From contig NC_133225.1 of assembly GCF_040436345.1 (NCBI RefSeq), forward strand, positions 26,082,040-26,146,039: a stretch of DNA of 64,000 nucleotides. Direction: 5' to 3'. The DNA comes from Pagrus major (lineage: Eukaryota; Chordata; Actinopteri; Spariformes; Sparidae). Below, in pieces: positions 1 to 12,300 of this stretch. The position numbers and the translations under genes were made by a program. The notes beneath the pieces were generated by a model. The model searched no databases, was not told the DNA's origin, and saw only the letters and a program-made list of their open reading frames with translations. How positions within the stretch are numbered: position 1 is the stretch's first letter; the number at the start of each line of letters is the position of its first letter.

Positions 1-637
1 TTGGTCTATAAATAAGACTTCTCTGTCTGCACATGCCATTCTGTGGTAGCACCACAATGTGCAAGTGACTAACTGTGAATGAAGCACTTGATCTAATTTT
101 GGATCACGGCCCTGGTGAGGATGAAAATATCGAACCTGAAGAAGTGGTGGAGGAGGAAGTGGTTCTGAAAATGATCCAGATTCTCAAGAATCAACAGATG
201 AAGAGGCAATGCGATTGGTTTGAAACTATTTTGATGATTAATTAAAAATCATTTTTCACACAAATATACTGAATAATTATTTATTCCAGCTGCACTATTG
301 TGAAAATTTGTAGCTTGTCCCTGTCTCCTAAAGTCAAAATTAGCTTTGATAGCATCACCTAGCGCTGAGAGAAATCACTTTTCATGATTTCTTTACATTT
401 TGTACACCAAACCACAAACAGAAAATAATTGTTATTAATATTAATAGTTGTTGTGCAACTCATGTCTGTTAATACTCCACCACTATGACCATGCATGCAC
501 CCCATGTGCTCTGTGGAGAACAGTTGTAAAACTTTTACAAACTGAGAACTATAAAAATAGAATTACACGACACTAAACATATTTTAACAGTAGGAATAAA
601 GTTGTTTTAAAACAAAATGAGTTTATAATCCTTTTCT
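1..637. other. Gene-free left edge, possible decayed transposase start
   Basis: No intact gene is visible. Between about 80 and 230 the + strand can be read, with one frame change, as a short acidic stretch (runs of Glu/Asp/Ser) ending in a stop. This resembles the acidic N-terminus of piggyBac-type transposases, but too little is present to assign it. The rest is AT-rich and featureless. Confidence 0.3.
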
Positions 638-1558
638 TAAAGGGGCACTATGTAGTTTTGGAGATTAATGAGGAAGTAATACAGCATAATTAGAGGAAAG
701 TTACCAGCTAGATTTGAGGAAAAAGGAAGGTTATATTTTGTTAAAACCAAAATTACGGACCTATTTTCAAATCAAGCATGAGTATGGCACTGGACCGTAT
801 GTTACAGCGAACTTATCGAGGAGTCAGAGGTCTTTGGTTGCACAGCTGAGAACAGGAGTCCGTCCTCTGTCCCTTGAAGGTGGCAGATTTAAAAATATCC
901 AGGAGGCCATTATGTGAATAATGTGAATAAGGAGAAGTTGAGAATGAATCACATGTTCTTCTGTATTGTCGTTATCATGATGAGTTAAGAATTCCTACAC
1001 TGAATGAAATGTCTGTTCAACATCTAGAAATGTTGTGGTGCACGGACGATTACAGAAGAATTGAATGGTTGTTTATAAGTTGGCTACTTTTGTTTCGAAA
1101 GCTTGGAAAAAATGTCAAGATGGTTTATTTGTTCAGTTCTATTAGTCTATATGTTGCTGCTCTGGTTTCTGGTCTGTTTGTTGTTTTCACTGATAATGGT
1201 GTCTTGTAAGCCTGTTCGGGCAAGGCACATTATTTGTGCATGACACAATAATAAAATTAATCAGTCAATCATAAAAACGCAGAAATATTTATTTTTCCAT
1301 TACTAAATAAACAAGCTGTTCTCAGAGGAAGATACGGTCACCAGAACACTGTTTGAAGCTAGAAAGGTGGCAGGGTCCGCCACACGTGAACAAAGTAAAA
1401 CAGTATGAAATTATGTTGTCCTTTAAGGTCAGTTTGTTTATTCAGTCATGAAAACAAAGAGTTTGTTTATTTAGTTTGTTTAGGCGTAAACAATCTGTCA
1501 ATGAAGATCTTTCTCTTCTGATTAAAATGTCTTTGTGCCCCTTTAACAGTTATGAAAT
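638..1558 (-). mobile_element. MITE-like element with a LINE fragment inserted in it
   Basis: The left end (about 638) reads TTAAAGGGGCACTATGTAG and the right end (about 1558) gives the same opening, TTAAAGGGGCAC, in reverse complement, so these are terminal inverted repeats. The inner part from 1300 to 1558 matches, in opposite orientation, the element at 62573-62936. Both share blocks around 'caagctgttctcagag', 'gaagctagaaaggtggcaggg' and 'aatcttcattgaca'. The copy here is interrupted by about 580 bases of LINE-derived sequence. The family is non-autonomous: no transposase is present. The family name is not known to me. Confidence 0.65.
690..1275 (+). pseudogene. 3' end of a LINE (reverse transcriptase C-terminus), decayed
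   Basis: The frame at 714-917 has the look of the far C-terminal part of a fish non-LTR retrotransposon polyprotein: a block like LRTYFQIKHEYGTGPYV, then LSRSQRSLVAQLRTGVRPL and GRFKN. After a frame change come GEVENESHVLLYCRYHDELR (about 925-990) and a hydrophobic tail in the frame at 1009-1209. In intact elements this region carries a Cys/His motif ('C..C..GE.E.E.H.L..C'), of which only the second half survives. The segment ends in an AATAAA-bearing tail near 1250. It is dead: frameshifted and 5'-truncated, as is usual for LINE insertions. Confidence 0.7.
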
Positions 1559-2029
1559 AAGGAACACATAGTTTGAATAGCCATGTTGAACACATACAGG
1601 AAGACATGAATATGACAAAGCGATCTCTTTAAGTGCTCATTTTAACATCTGCACTTCCACGAGAACTGGACAAAGTCCATCTGCTGAAGATCACGTGATG
1701 TCATCAAAAGCTGCTCAACAGCCACTAAAGGGACCTTGTGCTCAGACTGTGTTATCATTTCCAAGGTCAAGAATGAACTCTTTAAATAACAAATAAAGTT
1801 TATGTGCATGTGAACCACATGTGCTGACCTTTTTGGTAATAAGTAATTGGTATGACTCAATCAATAATCACTATAGGGGGTATTGATGAGCCCTGCGTGT
1901 GGACAAATTGCATTTTTTCCGTCCCTTAGAGACCGGATGGGTTAAACCACATCTGCTCAGTAAACAGATGAGCACTCAGCCCATCGGCGGACATCATAAT
2001 CACAGTGTGGCTTTTATCTCTCACCCCAC
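1559..2029. other. Unannotated AT-rich spacer
   Basis: No coding potential or repeat family was recognised here. The stretch separates the nested transposon from the CpG-rich block. Confidence 0.4.
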
Positions 2030-2415
2030 ACCACGTGTCATGTGCTGCGGTTCCCCACGGGGGACCCACGGCGGTGCGGAGGTCGATCCACCGGCTCTCT
2101 GTCCCCTCCCATCGGCGTCCCCTGGCTGCCGCCGTGCGCTGCGCGGCCACACCTGCATTAAACGGGGAAAGTCCGTCCGGTGGAGAGGCAGAGCGACCGA
2201 GCGGAGGCAGGAAGAGGAGCACCTTCAGCCTTCTGCTGCCATCGCATGACTCCGGATCCCGGACTCCTTTATCCGAAAAATGAAATGAAGGCACGCAGTG
2301 GTTTGTGTTGAGACTTTTATTGACCGTGGACACAGTCTGCTGATCGGGATTAAAGGCGGAATAGATCAGCACGATCGGAGCAGAAGAGACCGAGAGAGAG
2401 CAGCTGAGCGCACAG
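2030..2415 (+). promoter_or_regulatory. CpG-rich block, possible tmem125 promoter and first untranslated exon
   Basis: About 2030-2250 is clearly richer in G+C and CpG than the surrounding DNA. A consensus splice donor, CAG|GTAAGA, follows at 2415/2416. The next strong + strand acceptor attached to a recognised gene is the tmem125 leader acceptor at 16966/16967. I infer that transcription starts in this block and that the exon ending at 2415 is untranslated. Open frames here, on both strands, are explained by the base composition. The link to tmem125 is unproven: the block could instead serve a non-coding transcript. Confidence 0.4.
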
Positions 2416-5400
2416 GTAAGACTCCATGCTCCTGATAAACTACACACACAGGAACAATCCGCTCACTTACAACTTTTTTTAAAACATCAAACATCTTTTA
2501 ATCTTATTTTCTTTTACACAAGCTATTTTTGTTTTCTTTATTTTTATTTTAAACTTTTTGTGAGTAATTTTTAGGCACTAAAATGTCCCTTTTTCGGTTA
2601 TTCCCCAATGGAAACAACAATGATAAACATATTTTTAATAATAACAAATGTAAAAACATTTAGCCTGTTATCAGTGAATTATAAGAGAAGAATAATCATC
2701 TGTGAATTCATGTAATCTATAATCAGGTGATATTAAATTTAGCCTATGAATTGCTGATTTAGCTACAAAAAAATGTTTGTTTTTTTCTGTATTAAAAGCT
2801 ACTGTGGCATAATGTATGTTAATGTATTAATTTCCTGCTGCCACGTATGTGTTGTTGTCTTTTTCCCCTTTTATCTATTTTTCAGACAGGTTATTTGGTT
2901 ATGTATCCCTTGTTTGAGTCATGTCTAACCCAATCATAACTCTCATGACCTTTGTGGCATCCAAAGTTTTGAGATGAAAAGCAACCTCCTGTTATTTTTA
3001 AGGACTTCCCTGAAGGCTCAATTACGACAAATGTTGACAGAATGTGCAAACACAAAAGCCGCAGTTTGTTCACCCGCTGTCCAATGTTCTTCTTACCTCT
3101 GTTTCCTTCCAGCAAATGATTATTAAATCATTTTTCTTAAGTATCAAATAAGCAGACGAGACTGTGGATTCAGAATCACCTCTAAACACATGTATCCTCA
3201 ATGTAGTTTGACTTCTAAGACTTATCTATGAATTACAGGGCTCTTGTTTGTGTGCTTTTCCCACTTCAGTGTAATGTTCTGGACTTTCCTCATAGTGAAT
3301 TTTGATGCCATTAAAAACAAGGAAGTAAGACATGTTGACATTGGGTCACACCCTAACCTTTGCACCAGGCGGGATGACGGTTAACAAGCGCGCATAATCT
3401 GCCCTGTAGATCATCAATACTCAGGGTTGCTCTCATATACAGTGAGGTCAGTTTTGCTGCATTGTGGAAAATTCATAAACCACAGCGAGAGGAAGTGTTG
3501 TCTGTATTGGAACAGATCAATACGCTGTCCATGCATGACCTCCCCTGTGCCACTTTGTTCATATGGATCTGTTGTAACTAATCTGAAGACCACGGACGAA
3601 TCGTGGCAGGTCGTCTGAAGTACAGAGGGTTACATGCTGTCGCTCTCACCACAACAAATAGATCTTTTAAGATGAAGTCTGACTCTTAAAAACAGGTCAG
3701 GCTGAAAACAACATGTGATAGAACTCATTAGGACGGAGCCTGAAGTCAACACAGAGCGCCGGATGAAAGAGCAGGAGGAGGAAAACAAAGTGAATGGGTC
3801 TGTAGATGACCGTGCAAAGTGGAGTTATATGAGAGCCCTGGTATAGGTGAGGTGTGTGTGTGTGTGGCTTGTGTGTGTGTGACATGGACGCCAGACAAAG
3901 GGTGGAACAGAGAGTTGGCCAGAATCTTAAATATCCCCAAGAGGCATTTTGTTTCACAGTCAGCAGATACACAGCGTCAGGCATGTAGTGTGTCATTGAC
4001 AGCAGCTGCACTGACTGTCCGCTTGTGTCCCTGAGCATAAAATGTGTCCACCTACAGTCGAAGCATAATCAATTCAGCTCGACCGATTCAGTGTAGGGAA
4101 AGTTGGTGAATGATTTCGTAAACATTTTTGTGTCCCTTCCTGCTCGCGCCCCGTCCCAGTCCTGGAAGAATGACTCCTGTTCCCGTGTTGTGTTTCCATG
4201 CACTGATCAGGTGGCTGCAACCAACAGGCAACCAGCCACCAGAGCAGACAGGAGAGCATCGGAAAGAATTTTAAAAAGACGACAGAATGAACAGGATTAT
4301 GTTCAAAATAAGGAAAATAATGTTGAACTGCATATTTACTGAATAAAAACTGGCCTCGGCTATCGCTCCCACTAACTCTGTTCCTATCCTGTCCCAGTCA
4401 CGTGATAAATGGTGAAATTGACTCTCATCCCATGGGAATCTCAGAGGAATCCCGTGACTCACAGTATTCCCCCCAAAAACTTGCCTACCTGTCTCCAAAT
4501 GCAAAACTTCTCAGGGTCTACAGCCACGCTAGCAGCTTTGTGCAGCTGTACTGTGCTGAATGCTAACATTAGTAGGCTAGCATGTTCACAATGACAATAC
4601 CATGCTGATGTTTTGCAGGTTACCATGTTTGAAGTTTAACTTCGGAGAGAGCTAACATTTGCGATATGGAATTTTTTCAGCAGATAACGACAACCGATAA
4701 TTACCTGCTTCTAATGACCAATAATTTTATATTTTTTAATTTCAAAAGAAAGTTCCTTTCCTGATGTTTATGCAAACCAGAGGGTATCCCACAGCTCTAA
4801 TTAAAACGTGTAGCTTTTTTCTCTTCTCTCTGAACTCTTGTTCTTGCACTGTATTCCTCTGAATCTGTTAAAAAAAAACATTCAGACGTGCGACCACATG
4901 TTTAGCTCTCTAGTCTTCTTCTTGTCTTCTTCTTCGTGTTTATTGTTGTTATCTACACAACTTTGTGGTGGTGTGTGGCTCTACTTGTTTAGTCAATGAA
5001 AGCAATTTGGCTTCAGATTATCAGCTCTATTGAATTTCATTATGGGCCGTTGTTTTTCCCAGTATTGGGCTGATATATATCCTGCATCCCTACTCACTCA
5101 ATGTACAGCTGAGGCTGACTGGAAAGTCATTATTTTTGCACTGATTTGGCTGGTCTACTTCTTAGCCAGGACCAGTTGACAGGCAACCAGGGAGTTATGG
5201 GTCTATAGGCCAAGTAACAGTCTCGTACATAACCTCCTTTAAATAGCAATTTAGGCCCAGAAAAAGGTCCAGTGTGTTGGATTTTTGGAGGATTTATTGT
5301 CAGGAAGGGAATAGAATATTCACGATTATGTTGTTATTGTGTATAATCCCTGCAACTAAGAGTTTTTATGCTTTTGTTACCTTAAAATGAGCCTTTTATA

Positions 5401-7320
5401 TCTACAGAGGAAGTGGGTCAAACCAAAAACCAAACAGTGGCCACTGTAGGGGCGAGGAGTATTCAGCTGTACACAGTGGTGAAACAAATGAGATGCAACA
5501 TGTTAATTGGTGAGCTATAGAGGGGCTGGCAGGCAGATTTTGATACCTTTGGACAATGCCAAGCTAGTTGTTTCACTCCCATTTTTGTTAAGCTAAGCTT
5601 ATCAGCTGCTGGTTCCAGCTTGTAGCTTTAGTGTACAGTTACAAGAGTGGTATCAGTCAATCAATATTAAGTGGGAAACATGTTTCTTCCAAATTTCATT
5701 TGGAATCCATTCGATAGTTAATGCAATATTTCACCTAAAACCACAAATGTCGACCTCATGGTGGCCCAAGAGAAAGTCAGTTCTCAAGGGAACGTGAATG
5801 TCTGTGGCTAAAAATAACCAAAACCACCGTTTTTTCAGCCTAAATGATAAGGTGCTGCTGCAGTATAGACATCATTTCAGGTAGTCAACAGGATAAGGTA
5901 GACGGCCAGACGTCGAGCCAGCCATCTCATTCATTACAATCATTATCACCAGACAGCCAATATCAAATTAGAATATGCGGAATATCACCTCTGAACCCAC
6001 AAGAGGAAAGGGGGAGGGTTAAAAAAAACAAAGACTGGAGGAGAAAAAAGAAAAGAGAGCTTCTTTCCCGTCGTCAGCAGGAGTGAAGCAGAAGGGGACC
6101 AGCATGTTAATTGGTGATTTGATTAGCGTTTTAATATTGCAGCTGTGCGCGACAGAGGAAAGCAGCCGGCTGTTTTTCCAGAGGTTTTTCTTTTTGAATC
6201 AACAGTCACTTCTTCGGTGCAGGGACAAACACAGCTTAGTCATTATGCACGTCATTCAGTTAATTTCCTCCTACTTACAAAAACATTGTTTTTTGCTCTT
6301 GTTTGGTAATGGAGACTTTTTGACGGATGCAGAAATATTCATGACAGTATGAGTTGGGCCCAGCATTTAAGAGACACATTTGGCTGCTGCCATTGCAAAG
6401 GGACTGAATAGGGTCCACAGCCTGTGCTAAACTGAACTACATTGGGCTGGGCTACATTTTTGTCAACAGCAGTGTGAGAGGAGGAAGCTAATTTAAAAAG
6501 AAGGAAATGCCATATGCCATATTCGATAACAGATGGAAATTGTGCATTTTCATGAATCATATTTTGATAATCTGAGCCTATATTGTTACTGTGTGTTTGT
6601 GTTGAGGTTTGACAATGCCAAGGAATTTTACTGAGGTTGATGAATAGGTGGATTTCAATGCTGGGAATGATGGGGGAGCAGATACAGGAGGGAACGAGGG
6701 GGTAATGACAACACAATCTCGCTGAGAAAACAGTGTAAACACCACCGCACGAGAACAGGTGCTGCACATTGTGTGTGTATGTGTGCTTGCATGCATTATG
6801 GCACAGGGGCTTTGAGTCAGACAGCGTTACCTGGAGCCAGAGGGGGATCTGTGGCAAAGACAAGTAATCCGCCCCCTCCCACCCCATACGCACATCCCTC
6901 TCCGACACCAAAACGCCAGCGCAGACAGCAGACGGGAGAGATAAGAAGTTAGCCAGATAAAGGAGCACTGGTGGTGAGGCAGATGAGGAGAGAAGCGAGG
7001 TATAGAACAAAGTAAGGAAGGTGTGGGAGGCTGGGGAGATAAGGAGGGAGAACAGATGGGGATGTTTGTGTGTGTATGTGTGTGTGTGTTTGTATGTGGA
7101 TAAGGTGTCAGGGGGGCAGGTCTTGGCTGGTCGTGGCGGTCGGTGTGATGCTGTGCCATAAGCTGAGAAATGAGCTCGCTCAGAACGGGTGGAATTAAAC
7201 CAGGAGCCAGAGAGTAAGAGGGAGGGTTGAAGTGGGTTGAAATAGGGATCAACCAATGTGGCTTCTTCAGGGCCAACACAGGTGATTAGCAATCAGAAAC
7301 TGATTTCTGATCTCAGTGTC
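2416..7320. other. Long unannotated interval (possible first intron of tmem125)
   Basis: No gene is visible. The interval contains short (TG)n tracts near 3850-3885 and 7060-7090. It also has weak copies of the 'gctaacattag...gctagcatg' teleost repeat at about 4540-4640 and 5640-5790, and a purine-rich stretch at about 6930-7060. The 317-codon reverse-strand frame at 6339-7292 is low-complexity (CA/CT-derived His, Thr, Ser) and is not a gene. Confidence 0.5.
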
Positions 7321-7324
7321 AAAA

Positions 7325-7515
7325 TTTAGAATAACCAGTGATGGAATGTAACTTGCTACAGTTTACTCAAGTAATGTACTTTAGTACACTTCTGAGGTAC
7401 TTTACTTGAGTACTTCAATGTTCTGCTACTTTATACTTCCACGCCTCTACATTTATTTCATAACTTTAGTTATTAGTTACTTTGCCGATCCAGATTATTA
7501 AGAGTTGTTAGACTG
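7325..7515 (+). repeat. Teleost interspersed repeat ('ACTTTACTTGAGTACTT' type)
   Basis: The stretch is dense in overlapping GTACTTT/AAGTAC words (for example TTACTCAAGTAATGTACTTT and TACTTTACTTGAGTACTTC). This is typical of a very common fish repeat that usually begins with a 'GTGGAAGAAGTACTC' type sequence. A second related fragment is at 34195-34330. The family assignment is from memory. Confidence 0.55.
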
Positions 7516-7734
7516 TTACTTGTGATGTGTAACCAGTCAGATAGTGTCGTGGGCGGAACATTGAGTGAGACCACAGCGTGGTGACTACAGACAGACAGAG
7601 AGAGGATGCTGCATCAGAGCCAAAGTACTGCATTTTAAAATTAATTTATTGTGCTGGCAATTAGACACAATAAACAATGTTAACTGAAAAATGCTGAATA
7701 TCTGCCCCAATAATTGGCCAGACCAATAATCATA

Positions 7735-8010
7735 TCCCTAACATGCTCACAGTGACAACACTGATGCCGAATGTTTGCCTTGTTAAGTATTTTTAGCATG
7801 CTAACATCTACTAATAAACACCGAAGATAAAGTACAGCTGAGGCTCAGGGAATGTCATGTGTTTAGATTTGGTCATAAACCAGATTAGTTGTAACTTAAT
7901 GATGGAGCTTAATGAAGAAGTCAGAGGATCCCCAGAGTGATTACAATTCATCCTGAGGGGAACATGAATGTCCACATTTCTTGGCAATCATCCCACAGTT
8001 GTCCAGACAG
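7735..8010 (+). repeat. Teleost repeat with 'TAGCATGCTAACAT' and 'ACAGCTGAGGCT' blocks
   Basis: This is the best copy in the window of a dispersed non-coding repeat. Recognisable blocks in order are 'gcatgctaacatcta', 'aaagtacagctgaggctc', 'tttggtcataaacca' and 'attacaattcatcctgagg'. Partial copies are at 4540-4640, 5640-5790, 9285-9385 and 60150-60420. It has no coding capacity. Confidence 0.6.
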
Positions 8011-8019
8011 AAACCATGA

Positions 8020-8700
8020 ACTGTATATAAAGATGGACAACGCCTCTCCAGCTCTTGTCACTGTGTAAAACTGAAGACAAATACATCGATACATTTATAA
8101 AAGAACTCCAATCAAAAGTTTCTAGCCTCCAGGTCTACTTCCTGCTTATGCAGCCAACTGAATACACATAGCAGACTTTATCCAGCTGGCCCTGCCCATG
8201 AGTTCTGGCTTGGCCAATAGACTTTACATTGAGAGATATCACAGATTTTTAAATCGCTTTCTTTGGCTCAAGGAAAGGTTTACAAATATGAAACCTCCAT
8301 GGATCAAAAATTGATAATAGAGTCATAATGGACCCTGTCCTGTCAACAGTTTTACAGACCTCTCTTTTATGATGGTGGTCTATGGGGAAAATGTTATTTT
8401 TAGCTGCAATATCGTGAGTGACCACTGTGCAAAATTAAAAACAAGGCTGATAACCAGGTCTAAATAGTGGATTCATGCCAAAATATGCCAGATATGAATG
8501 CTGACATCTTGTGCAGGTGAAGTCATTTGGAGTCTGCACAGTATTAAAATCCCAACTGTTGAGGCACCCGACTCAATCCTGAGCAGGGGTTTGCTGTCAA
8601 TCATGACATCACGTCCTCTTTATTGCATATAGCACTAAGTAACTGATTAAAACCAAACTTATCAGAAAAAGGAACAATGCACCCTCAATCAAACAATCAG
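8020..8700. other. Degraded interspersed repeat, no gene
   Basis: It begins with 'actgtatataaagatgga', a common start of a teleost repeat that often includes words about vehicle-like spacers and 'tctatggg' near its end (about 8380). The remainder is not assigned. Confidence 0.35.
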
Positions 8701-8911
8701 TACACATGGTCACTTTTATTGCTCTTTTTATATGGTCTTGCTTTATTTTACACTTATTGTCTTTGCACAACAACAATACACCCTTGCTGCCTTTACATTC
8801 AGCAATCATACTTGTGTCTCATTTACATACATGTATAGATAGTATATACACATGCACCTTATCTCTGCTGTCCAATATTTTTGATTCTGTATACTCTGTT
8901 TTTCTTTATCG

Positions 8912-8953
<42 letters not shown>

Positions 8954-9040
8954 CTATATCATGTCTATAGTGGAGTCTCCTAGCAAAGGTGTACTTATAC
9001 AACCGGAGTGACAATAAACATCTTGAATCTTGAATTTAAC
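8700..9040 (+). repeat. Retroposon 3' tail with (TCA)n microsatellite
   Basis: The segment ends with 'gacaataaacatcttgaatcttgaat', which is 'ACAATAAA' followed by short TTGAATC repeats. That is the usual 3' end of fish LINEs and their derived SINEs. A (TCA)n run of about 14 units lies at 8912-8953 inside it and makes the poly-His frame seen there. No reverse transcriptase remains. Confidence 0.6.
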
Positions 9041-9389
9041 ATATGTCAGCATTATAAGAACAACCTAAAATGAAAGAAACAATCTTTTGGAAAAACTCAA
9101 CGTGTACTTTGAGTTTTGTGTCTGGCCCACATCCCATCTGCTAACATGGAGGGGGCGGTGTTTATGACCTATACTTCAGCCACCACAGAGCTTCACTTTT
9201 GGGGAGTTGTCATGTCGCCCACCTTTATTAAAAGTCAGCGCTCAAAACAAAAAAATATCAATCTAATAGTAAGTCAGGGAAACCCCAAAGTCATTAGGTT
9301 ATATCCTCTGGTGACTGTGAATGCTTCTACAGAATTTCATGACAATCCATCCAACAGTTGTAAAGAGATTTCACCCTAGACCAAAGTGG

Positions 9390-12300
9390 TACACTGACCA
9401 ACAAGTAATGCCTTTTGTAAAGTCCTGCCAGCAACATGTCTAAAAAGAAATCATTTGTTTGTGACATTACTGACTATGGCTGCTAACAGATTTAAATGAT
9501 TCCACTCAAGGGGCGCATCTGTGTATCCCCTCCCTTCCTAAAGTTTAAGTGGCTCTCATTTTGATTGAGCTCGTAATTCAAATGATACGGTGACAGACAA
9601 TAGTCATACATTAACATCTAGAGATGAAGCATGTTTGAGATTTGAACAAAGTGATGACGTTGCAGCTGGAGGGATTGAGGTAAGTCCTGCTACAGTGAGC
9701 CATGGGCTGACTTTACAGTACAGTATGTGCAGCTGATGTAAAGGCCTTTCTTCCTCTCTTCCTGTCTTAGGTTTTCCCTTGTGATCCCTGACAGAGCGAG
9801 GACAGTGACACTGACTCGGCCATTGTCTCCTTACTGTTTCCTGACAGAGTGAGGCTCCCTGGGTGTCTCTGCTGTCCATTGTGATTGTGGAGAAGAAAGA
9901 AAGATCCAGCTTGTGTGCATAAAGACCTATTCAGCATCATTTCTCTTTGCCAGCCACACTTGCATCCCCACGAACAGCAAATGAAGTCTCAGCACTATCC
10001 CTAGCCCGGAGCCCATCCCTCCATACCCAGCCCCCTCTCCTCTAACCCCCCAATCCCTATCCCACTCTCCCCAGCCCCAGCTTCAGCCTCAGCCCTCTGC
10101 CCCATTCGGAGTCCCAGATGACAGCTCTGAAACATCCGTTACCCTCCCACTCCACACGAGCCTTCTTTCCTCTCTCTCCAGCCCCCGTGGCGCTTGGCAC
10201 CAATGCCCATCACATAGACAGATGGAGCCAACCCTGACCCCTCTCCTCGCCCGTGGGGACGCCAAGAGAATCAACGCCTGACTAGAGGAGGGGGGGTGTA
10301 TGTGTCAGCGTGTGTGTGGGGGGAGACAGGAAGGAGAGCGTAGGAGAGTATTGCTTTGTCACCACGGCAACACATCGCCTTGTCTCCCGTGGACTCCCCT
10401 TCAGACCAGCCCAAGGCCCTCGGATAAAAACGCACACAGCAGGAAATTCAGCAGCAGGACCACAAGGACCCCCCCCCCAAAAAAAATTTTGCCTGATATA
10501 TTTTTTGCTTTGGCTATTTGGCAGAGTTATCTCGTTCCATGTTTGTGTGGAGAGAAGATGTGAGCATTGATAAGATTCCGAATAAAGGAAACACCACGTT
10601 TGAAGGAAACAGGAAACCACAAGAAGACTGATTTGCAAGGGAGGACAGCCCCTCAGTCGGCTAAGTTTTCTAAACACCGCAAAAGTTTCATTCTGAGCGT
10701 CGCACTTCCTTTTCCCCCCTGGCATCTGTGATCTAAATGACAGTAAGAAGAACTGCAATCGCCTGGCAAAAATATTGACATTTTTACTAGCAAATCAATA
10801 CTTGGAAAGGATTTTTTTTTTTTTACAGCAGGAAAGCCACTTTTTTTTCTTCCTGCTTCCCAAATCTGAAGAAAGGAGAAGCTTTTTTCTGGCAGCATAA
10901 CGCAAATACATGCGGGACTTCCTTGGGCGAGCATCTATGCCTTTATCTAAGCTGTAACTGCTAACTGCCCCAACATCACCTCGTGTCAAGGGCATTTACA
11001 GTTTCATTCTTCTGACTGAGAATCCCACCAAGACACAAGATTTCAGCTACCCCACTTTCGCTGGATGTTGTTGCCGTCTTCTAACTTCTGCTGACCACCG
11101 TTCTTGATTAGCATAGAATGTGAGACAACCAATTTTAAGAGAACCGCGAATCAACAATAAAATGAGACACTAATGGCTGGTGAAATGAATTCAGCGGGCT
11201 GACATAACAGAGGGGGGAATACCGGAGTCCCAAAGCTACCCAGGTAATTGGAGTGCAGTATAGTGTTTTTTACTCCAAAGCACAGCTACTCTGGCGACCT
11301 TGCAGGCTGAAAACTAAGAGGAGGCACATACAGAAAGAGGGAAAGAGAGAAAATGATACTCAATGTCCAAGGTTTTTGATGATATTATGATATTTCCATC
11401 ATTTATCTCGTGCATTTGCATTACACAGACTGTTTGGACGGTAAGTGTCAGCCTGTCTTCAGTCACTTTAGGTTTGACTGTGGGGCTGAGCGACCGGGAC
11501 ATTCTTATTATTCCCGTCACTTAAAAGAAACCCATTTAGGATTATCTTCAGATACAGCACCCGTTTCAAATAAATTGTGATAATGATCATGGGTGCAGTT
11601 TTCTATAGCCTCTGTGAGACACTTCAGACAGAGGAATATGCTGATATAGCGTCTGTTTTTGTTGGCTAAGTTACTGTCAGATACAATCGTCGATCCGAAA
11701 TTTCCTAATTGGGCCGAATGGAGGTATAAAGTGGATCATCAATAATGCTTTTCAACGCATTCATTCTTTTACAGTAGCACGTCAGCGGATATATGTCAGC
11801 GCATATTTTATGAATAGATGCAAAGAACATTGTGGGAGTTGTGTGAAAATTCACAGCTTAGGTGTGAATATTCATTGTCAGACATAATGTACGCGAGGTT
11901 TTCAGTGCACAGGTGTAGAGGAACGAAATGTTTTTATTCTTGACCAACGACGCCCTTAGAATGTGCGACAACAACAATTGTGCATGTTACACTCACGAGA
12001 TAGGTCTGATAAAATCTTAGTTGTCAGACTGTATGATATCAATTGAGGCATGTCAGATTGTGCGATGAACGCACGGTGAGTCATAGAGATATCATAGACT
12101 ATAAATTATCAACGGAGCTTTCTGGTCTGAAAAGTGAAGCCAACACTTAAATGTTTCTGATGACCTGCAGGGGGACGACTCCACTGGTTTCAAAAAGAAG
12201 TCTGATTCGTATGTAAGGTTATGAGAAAATGTCCCTTCTTCTCACTGGATCTATTACATCAGTAAACAGTTTCCTAATGAGTTTATGGTCTCAAACACTA

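Noticed and set aside
1..250. piggyBac-like transposase N-terminus
   Set aside because: Only an acidic run with one frame change is present; too little for a call. It is noted in the edge feature.
1926..2447. 173-codon - strand and 116/92-codon + strand frames
   Set aside because: They all overlap the same CpG-rich block. Stops are rarer in G+C-rich DNA. No domain is seen, and the block looks like a promoter.
6339..7292. 317-codon open frame on the - strand, the longest in the window
   Set aside because: It is rich in His/Thr/Ser/Pro from CA and CT tracts, overlaps other frames of similar character, lacks any domain, and has no splice or start context typical of a gene.
8706..9011. Poly-His-containing frame
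   Set aside because: It comes from a (TCA)n microsatellite in a retroposon tail.
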